Below, piece after piece: positions 16,648 through 25,731 of a stretch of 64,000 nt of DNA. The position numbers were made by a program, and so were the translations under genes. The notes under the pieces were generated by a model. The model saw only the letters and a list, made by a program, of their open reading frames with translations, was not told where the DNA came from and searched no databases. Each line of letters opens with the position of its first letter. Position 1 is the stretch's first letter. Source of the DNA: Frondihabitans sp. 762G35 (GTDB lineage: Bacteria; Actinomycetota; Actinomycetes; Actinomycetales; Microbacteriaceae); the NCBI RefSeq assembly GCF_002074055.1, contig NZ_CP014619.1, positions 1,860,001 through 1,924,000 of the forward strand, in the 5' to 3' direction.

Positions 16648-17250
16648 CTACGCCCGCTCGCGCCGCGGTTTCTTCTTGATCGACTTCTGCATCATCACGG
16701 TTCCGAGCCAGCGGTCGAATTTGAAGCCGACCCTGCCCATCCTGCCGACCTCCTTGAAGCCGAACGACGCGTGGAGGCGGATCGACGCGTCGGCGCCCCG
16801 GTCGGCGATGACCGCGATGATCTCGCGGATCCCGACCTCCTGGCAGGCGTCGATGAGGGCGGCGAGGAGGGCCTTGCCGAGACCCTTGCCTGTCGACGCC
16901 GGGTGCAGGTAGATGGAGTTCTCGACGGTGAAGCGGTAGGCCGCCTTGGACTGCCACGGCATCACCATCGTGTAGCCCAGGATGTGGCCCGAGGGCGACT
17001 CCGCCACGAGCATCGGCATCTGGAGCTTCTGCGCCTTCGCGAAGGTGGTCCGCCACTCTCGGAGCGTCTTCGCCTTCTCGTCGAAGGTGACCGTGGAGTT
17101 CGCGACGTAGAGGTTGTAGACCTCCCGGATCCCGGGGAGGTCGGCCTCCAGCGCGGGCCGGATGACGTAGCTGAACGGCGGCTCCTCGGGCGGCTGCTTG
17201 CGGAGCGCGCGCGGGAGCTGACGACGCTGCTGGTATTCCTCTTCGAGCAC
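16648..17250 (-). CDS. GNAT acetyltransferase, phosphinothricin-acetyltransferase-like
   Basis: A 200-residue protein with one GNAT domain. The acetyl-CoA-binding motif A is TGKGLGKALLAALIDACQEVGIREIIAVIADRG (about residues 122-154), followed by ASIRLHASFGFKEVGRMGRVGFKFDRWLG, the C-terminal pattern of Pat/MnaT-type N-acyltransferases. A 25-residue basic N-terminal extension precedes the domain. The C-terminus KSIKKKPRRERA is strongly basic. These enzymes acetylate phosphinothricin, methionine sulfone or other small amino compounds, and the substrate here is unknown. The start is GTG at 17250. It lies 4 bases downstream of ung. Confidence 0.88.
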   Translation of the reverse strand: MLEEEYQQRRQLPRALRKQPPEEPPFSYVIRPALEADLPGIREVYNLYVANSTVTFDEKAKTLREWRTTFAKAQKLQMPMLVAESPSGHILGYTMVMPWQSKAAYRFTVENSIYLHPASTGKGLGKALLAALIDACQEVGIREIIAVIADRGADASIRLHASFGFKEVGRMGRVGFKFDRWLGTVMMQKSIKKKPRRERA

Positions 17251-17254
17251 GTCT

Positions 17255-17983
17255 CTACCCTGCCACGGGTCCCGGCAGAGCCGGTAGGCGCCAGTCGACG
17301 GGCGCGGCCCCCTGCTCCTCGAGGAGCTCGTTCACACGGCTGAACGGACGCGAGGAGAAGAACCCGCGCGAGGCCGACAGCGGGCTCGGATGCGCGGACT
17401 CGACGACGGGGGTGTCGCCGAGGAGAGGCTTGAGCGACTGCGCGTCGCGACCCCAGAGGACGGCGACGAGGGGGCCTCCCCGCTCCACCAGCGCCTGGAT
17501 CGCACGATCGGTCACCGCCTCCCAGCCGGCACGACGATGCGAGGCGGCCTCGCCCGGACGCACCGTGAGAACACGGTTCAGCAGCATCACCCCCTCCTCC
17601 GACCACGCCGTGAGATCGCCGTGATCGACCGGCAGGAGCCCCAGGTCGTCGTTCAACTCGCGGTAGATGTTCGCCAGGCTCCTCGGGATCGGCCGCACGT
17701 GCGGGTCGACCGCGAACGACAGACCGATCGGGTGCCCCGGCGTCGGGTAGGGATCCTGCCCGACGATGAGCACCTTCACCTCGTCGAACGGGTACGTGAA
17801 GGCACGGAGGACCTGCGACCCCGCCGGGAGATAGGGCCGCCCGGCGGCCACCTCGTCGCGGAGGAAGTCGCCCATGCGCGCGACCTGAGAGGCCACCGGC
17901 TCGAGCGCCTCGGCCCAGCCGGGGTCGATCAGGTCGCCGAGCGGGTGCACGCCCGGGGCGCCCGCAGCGGCGTCAGGAGACAC
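17255..17983 (-). CDS. ung: Uracil-DNA glycosylase, family 1
   Basis: A 242-residue DNA repair enzyme that removes uracil from DNA. The water-activating motif is GQD77PYP near the N-terminal third, in a version with Pro instead of the Escherichia coli His after Tyr. The DNA-intercalating loop is [12 protein letters not shown], and LLNRVLTV and the [12 protein letters not shown] segment are also family 1 features. The GTG start at 17983 overlaps the end of the S51 peptidase gene by 11 bases, so it is probably translated with that gene. It is one of two DNA repair genes in this minus-strand cluster, with alkB. Confidence 0.93.
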   Translation of the reverse strand: MSPDAAAGAPGVHPLGDLIDPGWAEALEPVASQVARMGDFLRDEVAAGRPYLPAGSQVLRAFTYPFDEVKVLIVGQDPYPTPGHPIGLSFAVDPHVRPIPRSLANIYRELNDDLGLLPVDHGDLTAWSEEGVMLLNRVLTVRPGEAASHRRAGWEAVTDRAIQALVERGGPLVAVLWGRDAQSLKPLLGDTPVVESAHPSPLSASRGFFSSRPFSRVNELLEEQGAAPVDWRLPALPGPVAG

Positions 17984-18719
17984 CGATCGTCCCGACCGAG
18001 ACCCCGACGATCTCGCCGGAGTCGTCGTCGAGCTGCGGCTCGACCCGCCAGACGCTGCCCGCGCCGATGACGGCGAGGGCTCCCTCGCCGACGACCAGGG
18101 CCGTGTTCTCGTCGATGGCGACGCCGCCCGTGACGAGGCCCGCCTCCGTCGCGGCGATGAGGCGCGTGAGGGTGCCCCACTGGGCCGCGTGGACGTCGAT
18201 CGCGAGATCGACGAGGCCGAGGCCCTGGGCGAGCGTGACCTCGTCGAGGTCCTCCGACGACTCCTGCGGGCAGACCTCGACGCCGCCGATGCGGTAGCCG
18301 CCGAGGATCGCCGTGTCGGCGGCGATCATGGCGCCAGCCGAGAACCCGAGGTAGGGCAGGCCGTCGGCGACGAGCAGCCTGACCTGGTCGATCAGCGGGA
18401 CGATGGCCTCGAAGTAGGCGGGGGTGATGCCGCCGCCGATCAGCAGGCCGTCGATGTCGGAGAGGACGCGCGTGTCGAAGACGTCGCTGGAGACCACCTC
18501 GGTCACGAGCGGTTCGCACGGGCCGATCGCGGCCAGGAGCCCGGGGAACTCGGAGCGGTAGTCGGCGCTCGGCACGTCGTCCTCCACGACGATGAGCACG
18601 GCGATGCGGGGCACGTCGCGGCCCACTCGCGCGCCGCGGGTCGCGGCCTCGGCCACGAAGAGCTCGTAGACCTCCGTCGACTCGCTCGACCAGCCTCCTC
18701 CGACGAGGTGGATGCTCAC
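17973..18719 (-). CDS. Peptidase S51 / cyanophycinase-like, type 1 GATase-like fold
   Basis: A 248-residue protein of the S51 family (dipeptidase E and cyanophycinase). The nucleophile elbow is [12 protein letters not shown] (Ser near residue 130) and is preceded by [30 protein letters not shown] resembles the conserved segment downstream of the active site. I placed the start at GTG 18719 because it overlaps the TGA of the phosphoribosyltransferase as GTGA; a longer in-frame start lies inside the upstream gene. Cyanophycinase itself releases Asp-Arg dipeptides; no cyanophycin synthetase is in the window, so the substrate is uncertain. Confidence 0.82.
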   Translation of the reverse strand: MSIHLVGGGWSSESTEVYELFVAEAATRGARVGRDVPRIAVLIVVEDDVPSADYRSEFPGLLAAIGPCEPLVTEVVSSDVFDTRVLSDIDGLLIGGGITPAYFEAIVPLIDQVRLLVADGLPYLGFSAGAMIAADTAILGGYRIGGVEVCPQESSEDLDEVTLAQGLGLVDLAIDVHAAQWGTLTRLIAATEAGLVTGGVAIDENTALVVGEGALAVIGAGSVWRVEPQLDDDSGEIVGVSVGTIGVS

Positions 18720-19285
18720 GCGCTCACCGTCACCGGGGGCAGAGCGCTCCACGGGAACGTGATCCAGTCGGCCGTGCGGCGCCAGATGTGGTCGGGCTCC
18801 AGGATGGTGCGGGGCTTCGAGTAGAGGCAGACGGTGTGGACGTCGGCGCCATGACCGCGCAGGATGTCGCGCACGAGCTGAAGGGTCCGCCCCGAGTCGG
18901 AGACGTCGTCGACGAGGAGCACCCGCTTCCCGGCGAGGGCGGGAGCGTCGAGCGCCGGAGGCAGGACGACCGGCTTCTCAAGGACCGCGTTGACGCCGGT
19001 GTAGAACTCGACGTTGATCGAGCCGCACATCTTCGTGTCGAGGGCGTAGGAGATGGCCCCGGCGAGGACGAGCCCGCCGCGAGCGATCGCGACGACCACG
19101 TCGGGGCGGAATCCGCTCGCCAGGACGTCCTGCGCCAGCTCGCGAGCGGCCTCGCCGAACTCCAGCCAGCCGAGGATCTCGCGGCTGGAGTCGCGGGAGG
19201 ATTCCTCCACCCCGAGGGACGTCGGGTCGCCGTCGCCGCGCTCGGCACCGCCTGGACTCTGGGCATCGTCGGGGAGGAGAACCAT
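18716..19285 (-). CDS. Phosphoribosyltransferase (xanthine/hypoxanthine type)
   Basis: A 189-residue type I phosphoribosyltransferase. The PRPP-binding loop is VLLVDDVSDSGRTL (about residues 121-134), and the hood region near DVVVAIARGGLVLAGAISYALD contacts pyrophosphate. The first 33 residues are a poorly conserved acidic tail. Family members attach ribose 5-phosphate to purine bases such as xanthine or guanine. ATG 19285 is preceded by TACGGT and 7 bases, a leaderless arrangement. It heads a minus-strand cluster with the S51 peptidase, ung and the GNAT gene. Confidence 0.85.
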   Translation of the reverse strand: MVLLPDDAQSPGGAERGDGDPTSLGVEESSRDSSREILGWLEFGEAARELAQDVLASGFRPDVVVAIARGGLVLAGAISYALDTKMCGSINVEFYTGVNAVLEKPVVLPPALDAPALAGKRVLLVDDVSDSGRTLQLVRDILRGHGADVHTVCLYSKPRTILEPDHIWRRTADWITFPWSALPPVTVSA

Positions 19286-19292
19286 GCGGACA

Positions 19293-19298
19293 ACCGTA
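19293..19298 (-). promoter_or_regulatory. Leaderless -10 for the phosphoribosyltransferase cluster
   Basis: TACGGT on the minus strand, 7 bases before ATG 19285, with no ribosome site. Confidence 0.45.
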
Positions 19299-19339
19299 GT
19301 GCCAGAGCACCCCGCGCGCTCACGGCGGTCGACCCGGTC

Positions 19340-20122
19340 TCAGCGGGCGGGCGCCGCGAAGGTGGTGTCGACGCCGCGCGAGTAGAGCAGGGAGTCGGGC
19401 GCGCGGTCGGTGACCCCGGGCAGCCCCGCCCAGGCGACCAGCTCGTCGTCGAGGTCGACGAGCTCCGCCCGCTGGAGCGGCCAGGCGCCGTGCTCGTTCG
19501 GCCAGTAGCGGGTGCGGGCCCCGCGGGCGACGTGCATGCCCCAGCGGGCCGTGAGGAAGTCGGCGAGCGGGTCGCCGACGACGGTCTCGGCCAGCGGCCG
19601 GATGGTCATCCGGCTGCGCGGTCGCGTCAGCCGGCGACCCGACTCGGCACCGGTGCCGACGCGGGCCGGCCACCGTCTCGACGTCTCGTAGCTGATCGTC
19701 CCGCCGCCGCGGACGATGCTCATGTCGGCCCACATGTAGGGCAGGCCCAACCCGATGCGTGCGGTCAGCACGGGGACGAGCCTGGCCGCCTCGAGCGAAC
19801 GGAAGACCACCCCGCGCCGACCCTCGGAGTCGACGCTGTAGAGGCGGACGTTGGTCTCGGCGAAACGCCCGAAGTAGGGGACGGCCGGGGTCGGCGGGAA
19901 AGCGCTCCGGGACAGCTCGAACGGGATCAGACCGACCCAGGCGGAACCGTCGAAGACGTCGGGCCGCGTCCCGGGCGGCAGGAGCGGCGCGACGCGCTCG
20001 GGCTCGACCCGCCAGTGGGCGAACGCGAGATCGCCCCAGTGCTGGCTGATGACCGCCCTCCCGGCGAGCGCCGGAGCGACGGAGGACACGGCCTGCGGCG
20101 GGACGCCTTCGCGGTCGTTCAT
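19340..20122 (-). CDS. DUF2071 (YqjF-like) protein
   Basis: A 260-residue protein of the DUF2071/YqjF family, whose biochemical function is not established. Family features are QHWGDLAFAHWRVEPERVAPLLPPGTRPD at the N-terminus, WVGLIPFELS, and FAETNVRLYSVDSEGRRGVVFRSLEAARLVPVLTAR in the middle. The fold is acetoacetate-decarboxylase-like. The ATG at 20122 overlaps the TGA of alkB as ATGA, so the two are translationally coupled and both would be expressed from the SOS-linked alkB promoter. Confidence 0.85.
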   Translation of the reverse strand: MNDREGVPPQAVSSVAPALAGRAVISQHWGDLAFAHWRVEPERVAPLLPPGTRPDVFDGSAWVGLIPFELSRSAFPPTPAVPYFGRFAETNVRLYSVDSEGRRGVVFRSLEAARLVPVLTARIGLGLPYMWADMSIVRGGGTISYETSRRWPARVGTGAESGRRLTRPRSRMTIRPLAETVVGDPLADFLTARWGMHVARGARTRYWPNEHGAWPLQRAELVDLDDELVAWAGLPGVTDRAPDSLLYSRGVDTTFAAPAR

Positions 20123-20757
20123 GCGGTTCGCGACCAGACGGGTCGGAACTGGATGCTGATGCGGGGTCCGACGGCGCGCTTCGACTTCGCGATCGAGTGC
20201 TCGTGCGTGCGCTGGCAGCTCCCGCCCATGACGAGCAGGTCGCCGTGGCCGAGGGGGAAGCGTCGGACGTCGCCGCCGCTGCGGGATCGGACGGCGAGCG
20301 TGCGTTCGGCTCCGACCGAGACGATCGCCACCATCGTGTCGTCGTCGATGCCGGGCCCGACGTTGTCGCCGTGCCAGGCGATGCTGTCGTCACCCGTGCG
20401 GTAGAAGCACAGACCCGCCGTCTCGAAGACCTGACCGGGCGGGCGCCCATAGTGGTCGTTGAGGGCATCCCTGGCCGCCGCGAGCGCAGGGTCGGGGAGG
20501 CCGTCGGAGGGGCCGAACCAGGAGACGAGTCGCGGGACGTCGACGACGCGGTCGTACATCTGCCGCCGGTCGGCCTGCCACGGCACGCTATCGACGAGTC
20601 GTTCGAAGAGCGCGTCGGAGTTCTGGACCCACCCGGGCCGGAGGTCGAGCCAGGCTCCTTCGCCGAGGTCGATGCGCTCGACCGTGGTCGCGAGCGCGCC
20701 GATCAGGGGCTCGGCGTCGAGGTCGTCGAAGAGCGAGGTCTGGAACGCGAGGGTCAT
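20119..20757 (-). CDS. alkB: AlkB-type 2-oxoglutarate/Fe(II) dioxygenase, DNA repair
   Basis: A 212-residue oxidative demethylase that repairs 1-methyladenine and 3-methylcytosine in nucleic acids. The iron ligands are H129 and D131 in WHGDN and H187 in RTHEHS. The 2-oxoglutarate arginines are R199 and R205 in RISIQFRP. FYRTGDDSIAWHGDNVG and PLGHGDLLVMGG are the surrounding AlkB segments. It is leaderless: TAGGCT (20764-20769, minus strand) sits 6 bases before the ATG. A perfect LexA box lies just upstream. The stop overlaps the start of the DUF2071 gene. Confidence 0.92.
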   Translation of the reverse strand: MTLAFQTSLFDDLDAEPLIGALATTVERIDLGEGAWLDLRPGWVQNSDALFERLVDSVPWQADRRQMYDRVVDVPRLVSWFGPSDGLPDPALAAARDALNDHYGRPPGQVFETAGLCFYRTGDDSIAWHGDNVGPGIDDDTMVAIVSVGAERTLAVRSRSGGDVRRFPLGHGDLLVMGGSCQRTHEHSIAKSKRAVGPRISIQFRPVWSRTA

Positions 20758-20763
20758 GGGTGA

Positions 20764-20769
20764 AGCCTA
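20764..20769 (-). promoter_or_regulatory. alkB -10 element
   Basis: TAGGCT on the minus strand ends 6 bases before ATG 20757, so the alkB transcript is predicted to be leaderless. Confidence 0.6.
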
Positions 20770-20776
20770 CCCCGCT

Positions 20777-20792
20777 TCGAACGTGTGTTCGA
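20777..20792. promoter_or_regulatory. LexA/SOS box at the alkB promoter
   Basis: TCGAAC-GTGT-GTTCGA, a perfect 16-bp palindrome with the actinobacterial LexA consensus TCGAAC-N4-GTTCGA. It covers the -35 region of the alkB promoter. It is also 98 bases upstream of the divergent membrane propeller gene, so it could affect both. Confidence 0.85.
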
Positions 20793-20889
20793 GTCCGTCT
20801 TCTCGTCGCGGAGCGCTTCGGGTCCCCGTCGGCCCGGGAGACCTAGCATGGGCGGTGGGCGGTGCCGCCGCCGAGCGCGAAGGAGCGAC

Positions 20890-22473
20890 ATGGACGTCGA
20901 GGAGGGCCGGTGGGTGCCACCGAGGCCGAGCCGGGTCGACGTGCGCGGCGCGGCGGTCGACGGTCCCGGGCATCCTGCGGTTCCCTCCTCCGCATCTTCC
21001 GGCCCGCTCCCGGGCGACCGCGGCCTCGAGAGCCGACGAGCGGACGGTCGCCGGTCGCCCCTCCGGCGCGTCGGTCTCCTCTACCTGGGACTCCTCGCGC
21101 TGACTGCCCTGGTCGCCGGCGCAGGAGCCGCGGCGCAGCCCGTCTACGGATCGCTCGCTCCCGCGGGCGGGACCACCGTGGCCGACGTCCGCGACCGGCC
21201 CACCCCGACCGGCTGGACCCGGGCGCTCGTCCCGCTCTTCGGCGAGGGGATCCCGGCCTCGTGCTTCTCCTTCCGGGACGAGACGATCGACGCCCGCCAC
21301 GTCGTCGTCACGGCCACGGTCCCGCCGCCGAGCTCGACCGCCGAGAACCAGGAGTGCCAGGTGTCGGGGGCCAGGACGGCCGGCATCGTCGTCGCCCTCG
21401 ATCCCGAGAGCGGTGCGGTGCTGTGGAGGCGCGACCTGGAGCTCGACCTCGGCACCACCGTCTCCTCGCTGATCGCCCACGCGGCTCCCTCGGCCGGCGC
21501 CGTGGTGATCGGGATCGACGGCTCCGGCGGCGACACGCTGATCGCCCTCTCCGCAGCGAACGGCGACACGATCAGCCAGGGCAGCATCGACCGGATCGAC
21601 GAGGTGATCAACTTCGCCGTGTCGGGCTCGCTGGTGCTGAGCGTCGTCCCCGACAGCGGCGGCACCGTGCAGACCTACTCGCTCCGGCGACTCGACAGCC
21701 TCGACACCCTGCGCTGGCGGCGGGCCATGTCCACGGCCATCTACCCCGAGTTCCTCTCCGACCGCGTCGTCGTCCCCCTGGTGTCGGGCACGATCCAGGT
21801 GAGCGGGGAGACGGGTCGGGAGACCCCCTGGGGCACGGACATCCGCCGGGTGCAGAGCGTCCGGCCGGTCGACGACGACCAGCTGCTGACCGTCACCTAT
21901 CCGCGCGGTGTCGGCCTCTCGTCGACGATGACCCTGCTCGACCGCGACGGGAGGGCGCTCTGGAGCCAGCCCATCCCGCAGCTGGCGGCCCTCGTGCCGT
22001 CCCGCACCTGCATCGTCGCGTCGACCGGCGCCGCGAGCCTGACCTGCTTCGACCGCTCGACGGGCAGGAGCCGGTGGACAGCCCCGATCTCGGGCGATGT
22101 CATCGGCACTCCCCCGGGCTCGACGACCGACGACATCCAGGTGATCGGACCGGTCGGGGGCACCGACTCCACGCTGACGATCCGCGAGGTCGACGCCGGG
22201 TCGGGACGGATCCGCTTCACGACGACGATGCCCCGCGGAAGCGCCGTCGTCGGCCAGGGCACGACCACCGGCTACGGCCTCGACACGACCGGGGGCGACG
22301 GCCGGTCCCGGGCGACGGCGTTCGATCTCGACGACGGCCGGACCCTCTGGACGATCGCCGCGGCGGACGTGCGGCTCTGGGGCGGTCGACTCGTCGAGAT
22401 CTCGTCGAGCGGCGTCGCCGGCGAGCTCGTCGGCACCACCCGGCCTCCCCGGCATGGGATGCTCGACGGATGA
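20890..22473 (+). CDS. Membrane-anchored PQQ-like beta-propeller protein
   Basis: A 527-residue protein. Residues 1-61 are a cytoplasmic Arg/Pro/Ser-rich tail, and about 62-85 form one transmembrane helix (VGLLYLGLLALTALVAGAGAAA). The rest, outside the cell, is a PQQ_2-type propeller with recurring strands such as IVVALDPESGAVLWRRDL, IALSAANGDTI, LTCFDRSTGRSRWTAPI and ATAFDLDDGRTLWTI. No PQQ-binding or dehydrogenase residues stand out, so a structural or binding role is more likely than catalysis. The ATG at 20890 has a strong AAGGAG site; the longer open frame is not used. The stop overlaps the transglutaminase start as ATGA. Confidence 0.78.
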   Translation: MDVEEGRWVPPRPSRVDVRGAAVDGPGHPAVPSSASSGPLPGDRGLESRRADGRRSPLRRVGLLYLGLLALTALVAGAGAAAQPVYGSLAPAGGTTVADVRDRPTPTGWTRALVPLFGEGIPASCFSFRDETIDARHVVVTATVPPPSSTAENQECQVSGARTAGIVVALDPESGAVLWRRDLELDLGTTVSSLIAHAAPSAGAVVIGIDGSGGDTLIALSAANGDTISQGSIDRIDEVINFAVSGSLVLSVVPDSGGTVQTYSLRRLDSLDTLRWRRAMSTAIYPEFLSDRVVVPLVSGTIQVSGETGRETPWGTDIRRVQSVRPVDDDQLLTVTYPRGVGLSSTMTLLDRDGRALWSQPIPQLAALVPSRTCIVASTGAASLTCFDRSTGRSRWTAPISGDVIGTPPGSTTDDIQVIGPVGGTDSTLTIREVDAGSGRIRFTTTMPRGSAVVGQGTTTGYGLDTTGGDGRSRATAFDLDDGRTLWTIAAADVRLWGGRLVEISSSGVAGELVGTTRPPRHGMLDG

Positions 22474-23261
22474 TGCGCACCGCGACCGCCCGCCTCGTCC
22501 TCGACGCCGCCTCCGATGCGGAGCTCGTCTTCAGCGTGGCGGTCGCGGAGGGGCAGGATGCCCGGGAGACGCTGTCCATCACCCAGGCCGGCCGGCCCCT
22601 GCCCGTGCGCGAGCTCCTCGACGACCGGGGCACGCGGCTCCACGTCGTCCGAGCCGGGAAGGGCCGCGTCGAGGTGGACTACCGCGTCGACGTCGCAGGC
22701 CGGACGGCACCGATCCCGGTCGTGCCGCTCGATCCGATCCAGTACCTGCGCCCGAGCCGCTACTGCGAGTCCGACACCCTCGGCCCCACCGCGAGAAGCG
22801 AGTTCCGCGGGCTCGCGGGGCTCGAGCTCCTCGCGGCCGTGTCGTCATGGGTGGGCGGGCGCCTCCTCTACGTCCCCGGCGCGAGCCAGCCGACCGACGG
22901 CGCCGTCCAGACGTTCCTCGACCGGCGGGGTGTCTGCCGCGACTACGCCCACCTCGTGATCGCCCTGCTGCGAGCGCTCGACGTGCCGGCGAGGCTCGTG
23001 TCGGTGTACGCGCCGGGGCTGTGGCCGATGGACTTCCACGCCGTGGCCGAGGCGCTCGTCGACGGTCGCTGGTACGTGGTCGACGCCACGACCCTCGCGC
23101 CCCGGCAGAGTCTCGTGCGGATCGCGACGGGTCGCGACGCCTCCGATACCGCGTGGCTGTCGACCTCCGGCGGTTGGGTGTCGCTCGTCGAGATGGAGAT
23201 CGGCGCGGTGGCCGACGTCCTGCCGCGCGACGACGTCACCGAGCTCGTGCAGATCGGCTGA
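22470..23261 (+). CDS. Transglutaminase-like (papain-fold) protein
   Basis: A 263-residue protein with an N-terminal bacterial transglutaminase-like beta domain (residues 1-95) and a transglutaminase/protease-like core. The catalytic triad is visible: Cys in RRGVCRDYAHLVIALLRALDVPAR (near 154), His in DFHAVAEALVDG (near 191) and Asp in WYVVDATTLAP (near 206). There is no signal peptide. Homologues act as cysteine peptidases or amidases of unknown substrate. The start ATG 22470 lies within the stop of the propeller gene, so the two products are made together. It is convergent with an SDR gene. Confidence 0.85.
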   Translation: MMRTATARLVLDAASDAELVFSVAVAEGQDARETLSITQAGRPLPVRELLDDRGTRLHVVRAGKGRVEVDYRVDVAGRTAPIPVVPLDPIQYLRPSRYCESDTLGPTARSEFRGLAGLELLAAVSSWVGGRLLYVPGASQPTDGAVQTFLDRRGVCRDYAHLVIALLRALDVPARLVSVYAPGLWPMDFHAVAEALVDGRWYVVDATTLAPRQSLVRIATGRDASDTAWLSTSGGWVSLVEMEIGAVADVLPRDDVTELVQIG

Positions 23262-23313
23262 CGCCGCGGCGCGACCCTCGTGGTCGGGCGGAGCCTCAGC
23301 CCCCGGCGGGGCC

Positions 23314-24096
23314 TCAGCGAGTCGAGAGCGGCCCGCGCGTCAGCTTGTGGGGCGCCGCCTGCGCGACGGGCTTGATCGTCACGAGGTCGAGGTTGACGTG
23401 CGGGGGCAGCAGGGCCGCGTGCACGATCGACTCGGCGATGTCGGCGGCCGTGAGCGGGGCCTCGACCCCGTCGTAGACGGCGTCCGCGCGCGCACGGTCG
23501 CCGTCGAAGCGGATGAGCGAGAAATCGGTCTTGACCATCCCGGGCGCGATCTCGATCACCCGGAGGGGCTCGCCGTTGAGCTCGAGCCGGAGCGCCGCGA
23601 CCAGAGCGTGCTCGGCGAACTTCGCGGCGTTGTAGCCGCCGCCGTTCTCATAGGCGACGTGACCGGCGATCGAGGTGACGGTGATGATGTCGCCGGACCC
23701 CGTCTCCTGCGCCCCGCGTCGGAGCGAGGGCAGCAGCGAGGAGACGGCGCGCTTCGTGCCGAGCACGTTGACGTCGAACATCCGCTGCCAGTCGTCGATC
23801 GAGCCCTCCTCGACCGAGTCGAGGCCGAAGGCGCCGCCGGCGTTGTTGACGAGGGCGTGGAGGGGCCCGGTGGCCTCGACGTGGGCACGGAGGGCGGCCA
23901 TGTCGTCGTCGCTCGTGACGTCGGCCCGGAACCAGGTGGCCCCGGTCTCCTCGGCGAGCGCCCGGAGGCGGTCCTCACGGCGGGCGACGGCGAGCACCTC
24001 CCAGCCGTGCTCGCGGAAGAGGCGGACCGTGGCCTCGCCGATCCCCGAGCTCGCTCCGGTGACGAGGGCCCGCCTGGTGGTCTCCGTGCCTGTCAT
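23314..24096 (-). CDS. SDR-family NAD(P)-dependent oxidoreductase
   Basis: A complete 260-residue classical short-chain dehydrogenase. The Rossmann motif TGASSGIG is at 13-20 and NNAG at 84-87. The catalytic residues are S142, Y155 and K159, and the PGMVKTDF segment follows. The sequence is close to the YdfG/serine 3-dehydrogenase-like group, which reduces 3-hydroxy acids or aldehydes; the substrate is not determined. It is monocistronic, convergent with the transglutaminase gene and divergent from metY, with 212 bases between. Confidence 0.9.
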   Translation of the reverse strand: MTGTETTRRALVTGASSGIGEATVRLFREHGWEVLAVARREDRLRALAEETGATWFRADVTSDDDMAALRAHVEATGPLHALVNNAGGAFGLDSVEEGSIDDWQRMFDVNVLGTKRAVSSLLPSLRRGAQETGSGDIITVTSIAGHVAYENGGGYNAAKFAEHALVAALRLELNGEPLRVIEIAPGMVKTDFSLIRFDGDRARADAVYDGVEAPLTAADIAESIVHAALLPPHVNLDLVTIKPVAQAAPHKLTRGPLSTR

Positions 24097-24207
24097 GCCG
24101 ATGTGCCTCTGTCTCTCGTCGCGGTCGGTCCCCCCACGCTACCGCGTGCTCCGCACCGCCCCGCCGGAGCGCAGGATGCCCGGGGTTACGCCCCGTGTCC
24201 GTGCCCG

Positions 24208-24236
24208 TTGCCAGGGCCCCCGCCTGTCCCTAGGCT
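24208..24236 (+). promoter_or_regulatory. metY promoter
   Basis: TTGCCA (24208-24213), a 17-bp spacer, then TAGGCT (24231-24236). The predicted start near 24243 leaves a leader of about 65 bases. This contains a GTCGCTC/GAGCGAC hairpin but no recognisable SAM riboswitch. Confidence 0.5.
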
Positions 24237-24308
24237 CGCCCGCAACGGCGCGTCGCTCATCGACGAGCGACTCCCGACCCGACGCCCCATGACGACCCAG
24301 GAGACACC

Positions 24309-25628
24309 ATGACCGATCAGCCGAAGGACTGGAAGTTCGAGACCCAGCAGATCCACGCCGGTGCTCAGCCCGACCCCACGACCCACGCGCGCGCCACGCC
24401 CATCTACAAGACGACGTCGTACGTCTTCGACAACTCGCAGCACGCGGCGAACCTCTTCGCCCTCGCCGAGTTCGGCAACATCTACTCGCGCATCATGAAC
24501 CCGACCCACGACGTCGTCGAGCAGCGCATCGCGACGCTGGAGGGCGGCTCCGGCGCTCTCCTGGTCTCGTCCGGCCAGGCGGCGGAGACCCTCGCGATCC
24601 TCAACATCGCCCGGGCCGGCGACCACCTCGTGTCGTCGTCGTCGATCTACGGCGGCACGTACAACCTCTTCAAGTACACCCTGGCGAAGCTCGGCATCGA
24701 GACGACCTTCGTCGAGAACCAGGACGACGCCGACGAGTGGCGCCGCGCCGTCCGCCCGAACACGAAGCTCTTCTTCGCCGAGACGATCGGCAACCCGAAG
24801 ATCAACATCCTCGACATCGACCTCGTCTCGGAGGTCGCTCACGAGAACGGCGTGCCGCTCATCGTCGACAACACGATCGCGACCCCGTATCTGATCCGCC
24901 CGTTCGAGCACGGCGCGGACATCGTGGTCCACTCGGCCACGAAGTTCCTCGGCGGTCACGGGACCGTCATCGGCGGCTTCATCGTCGACGGCGGCCGGTT
25001 CGAGTGGTCGAAGAACGTGGAGAAGTTCCCGGAGCTCACCGAGCCCGACCCGTCGTACCACGGGGCGAGCTACACGACGGCCGTCGGCGACCCGCTGGCC
25101 TACATCATCAAGGCGCGCGTGCAGCTCCTGCGCGACCTCGGCTCGTCCAACTCCGCCGACACGGCCTTCGCGCTGATCCAGGGCATCGAGACGCTGTCGC
25201 TCCGGATCGAACGCCACGTGCAGAACGCCCAGGACATCGCGGAGTGGCGCGACGACGTCGCCGCCGTCTACTACGCCGGCCTCCCCACGTCGCCCTGGTA
25301 CGCGGCGGCCAACAAGTACGCCCCCCGCGGAGTCGGCGCGGTGCTGTCGTTCGAGCTGAAGGGCGGCGTGGACGCCGGGCGCGCGCTCGTCGACAGCCTC
25401 TCGCTGTTCAGCCACCTCGCCAACATCGGCGACGTCCGGAGCCTCGTCATCCACCCGGCCTCCACGACGCACTCGCAGCTGACCCCCGAGCAGCAGCTCA
25501 CGACGGGTGTGACGCCCGGCCTGGTGCGCCTCTCGGTCGGCCTCGAGAACGTCGACGACCTGAAGGCCGACCTCGACGCCGGCTTCGCGGCCGCCGCGAG
25601 CGTCACGGAGGCGTCGCTCCGGTCCTGA
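24309..25628 (+). CDS. metY: O-acetylhomoserine aminocarboxypropyltransferase (sulfhydrylase)
   Basis: A 439-residue PLP enzyme that makes homocysteine directly from O-acetylhomoserine and sulfide. The cofactor lysine is K212 in [12 protein letters not shown]. The active-site entries [37 protein letters not shown] and the C-terminal [18 protein letters not shown] are diagnostic of MetY rather than cystathionine gamma-synthase. GGAGACACC precedes the ATG. It is followed by a strong hairpin and then metX, which supplies its substrate, so the pair makes the direct-sulfhydrylation route to methionine. Expression in response to methionine or sulfur is likely, but the regulator is not visible. Confidence 0.95.
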   Translation: MTDQPKDWKFETQQIHAGAQPDPTTHARATPIYKTTSYVFDNSQHAANLFALAEFGNIYSRIMNPTHDVVEQRIATLEGGSGALLVSSGQAAETLAILNIARAGDHLVSSSSIYGGTYNLFKYTLAKLGIETTFVENQDDADEWRRAVRPNTKLFFAETIGNPKINILDIDLVSEVAHENGVPLIVDNTIATPYLIRPFEHGADIVVHSATKFLGGHGTVIGGFIVDGGRFEWSKNVEKFPELTEPDPSYHGASYTTAVGDPLAYIIKARVQLLRDLGSSNSADTAFALIQGIETLSLRIERHVQNAQDIAEWRDDVAAVYYAGLPTSPWYAAANKYAPRGVGAVLSFELKGGVDAGRALVDSLSLFSHLANIGDVRSLVIHPASTTHSQLTPEQQLTTGVTPGLVRLSVGLENVDDLKADLDAGFAAAASVTEASLRS

Positions 25629-25675
25629 CGGCGGCCGCTCCGGCGGCACCAGGACGACCACGACACCCCCTCGGA

Positions 25676-25706
25676 GGGCATCGGCCGTAACACGCGGCCG
25701 ATGCCC
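25676..25706 (+). terminator. Perfect 12-bp hairpin between metY and metX
   Basis: GGGCATCGGCCG (25676-25687), loop TAACACG, CGGCCGATGCCC (25695-25706), then TTCG. It would terminate or attenuate transcription between metY and metX. Confidence 0.65.
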
Positions 25707-25731
25707 TTCGCCGACTGCGACACTTACCCTG

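Noticed and set aside
24097-24308. SAM or other riboswitch upstream of metY
   Set aside because: Only one small hairpin is visible, and none of the conserved SAM-aptamer sequence blocks could be found.
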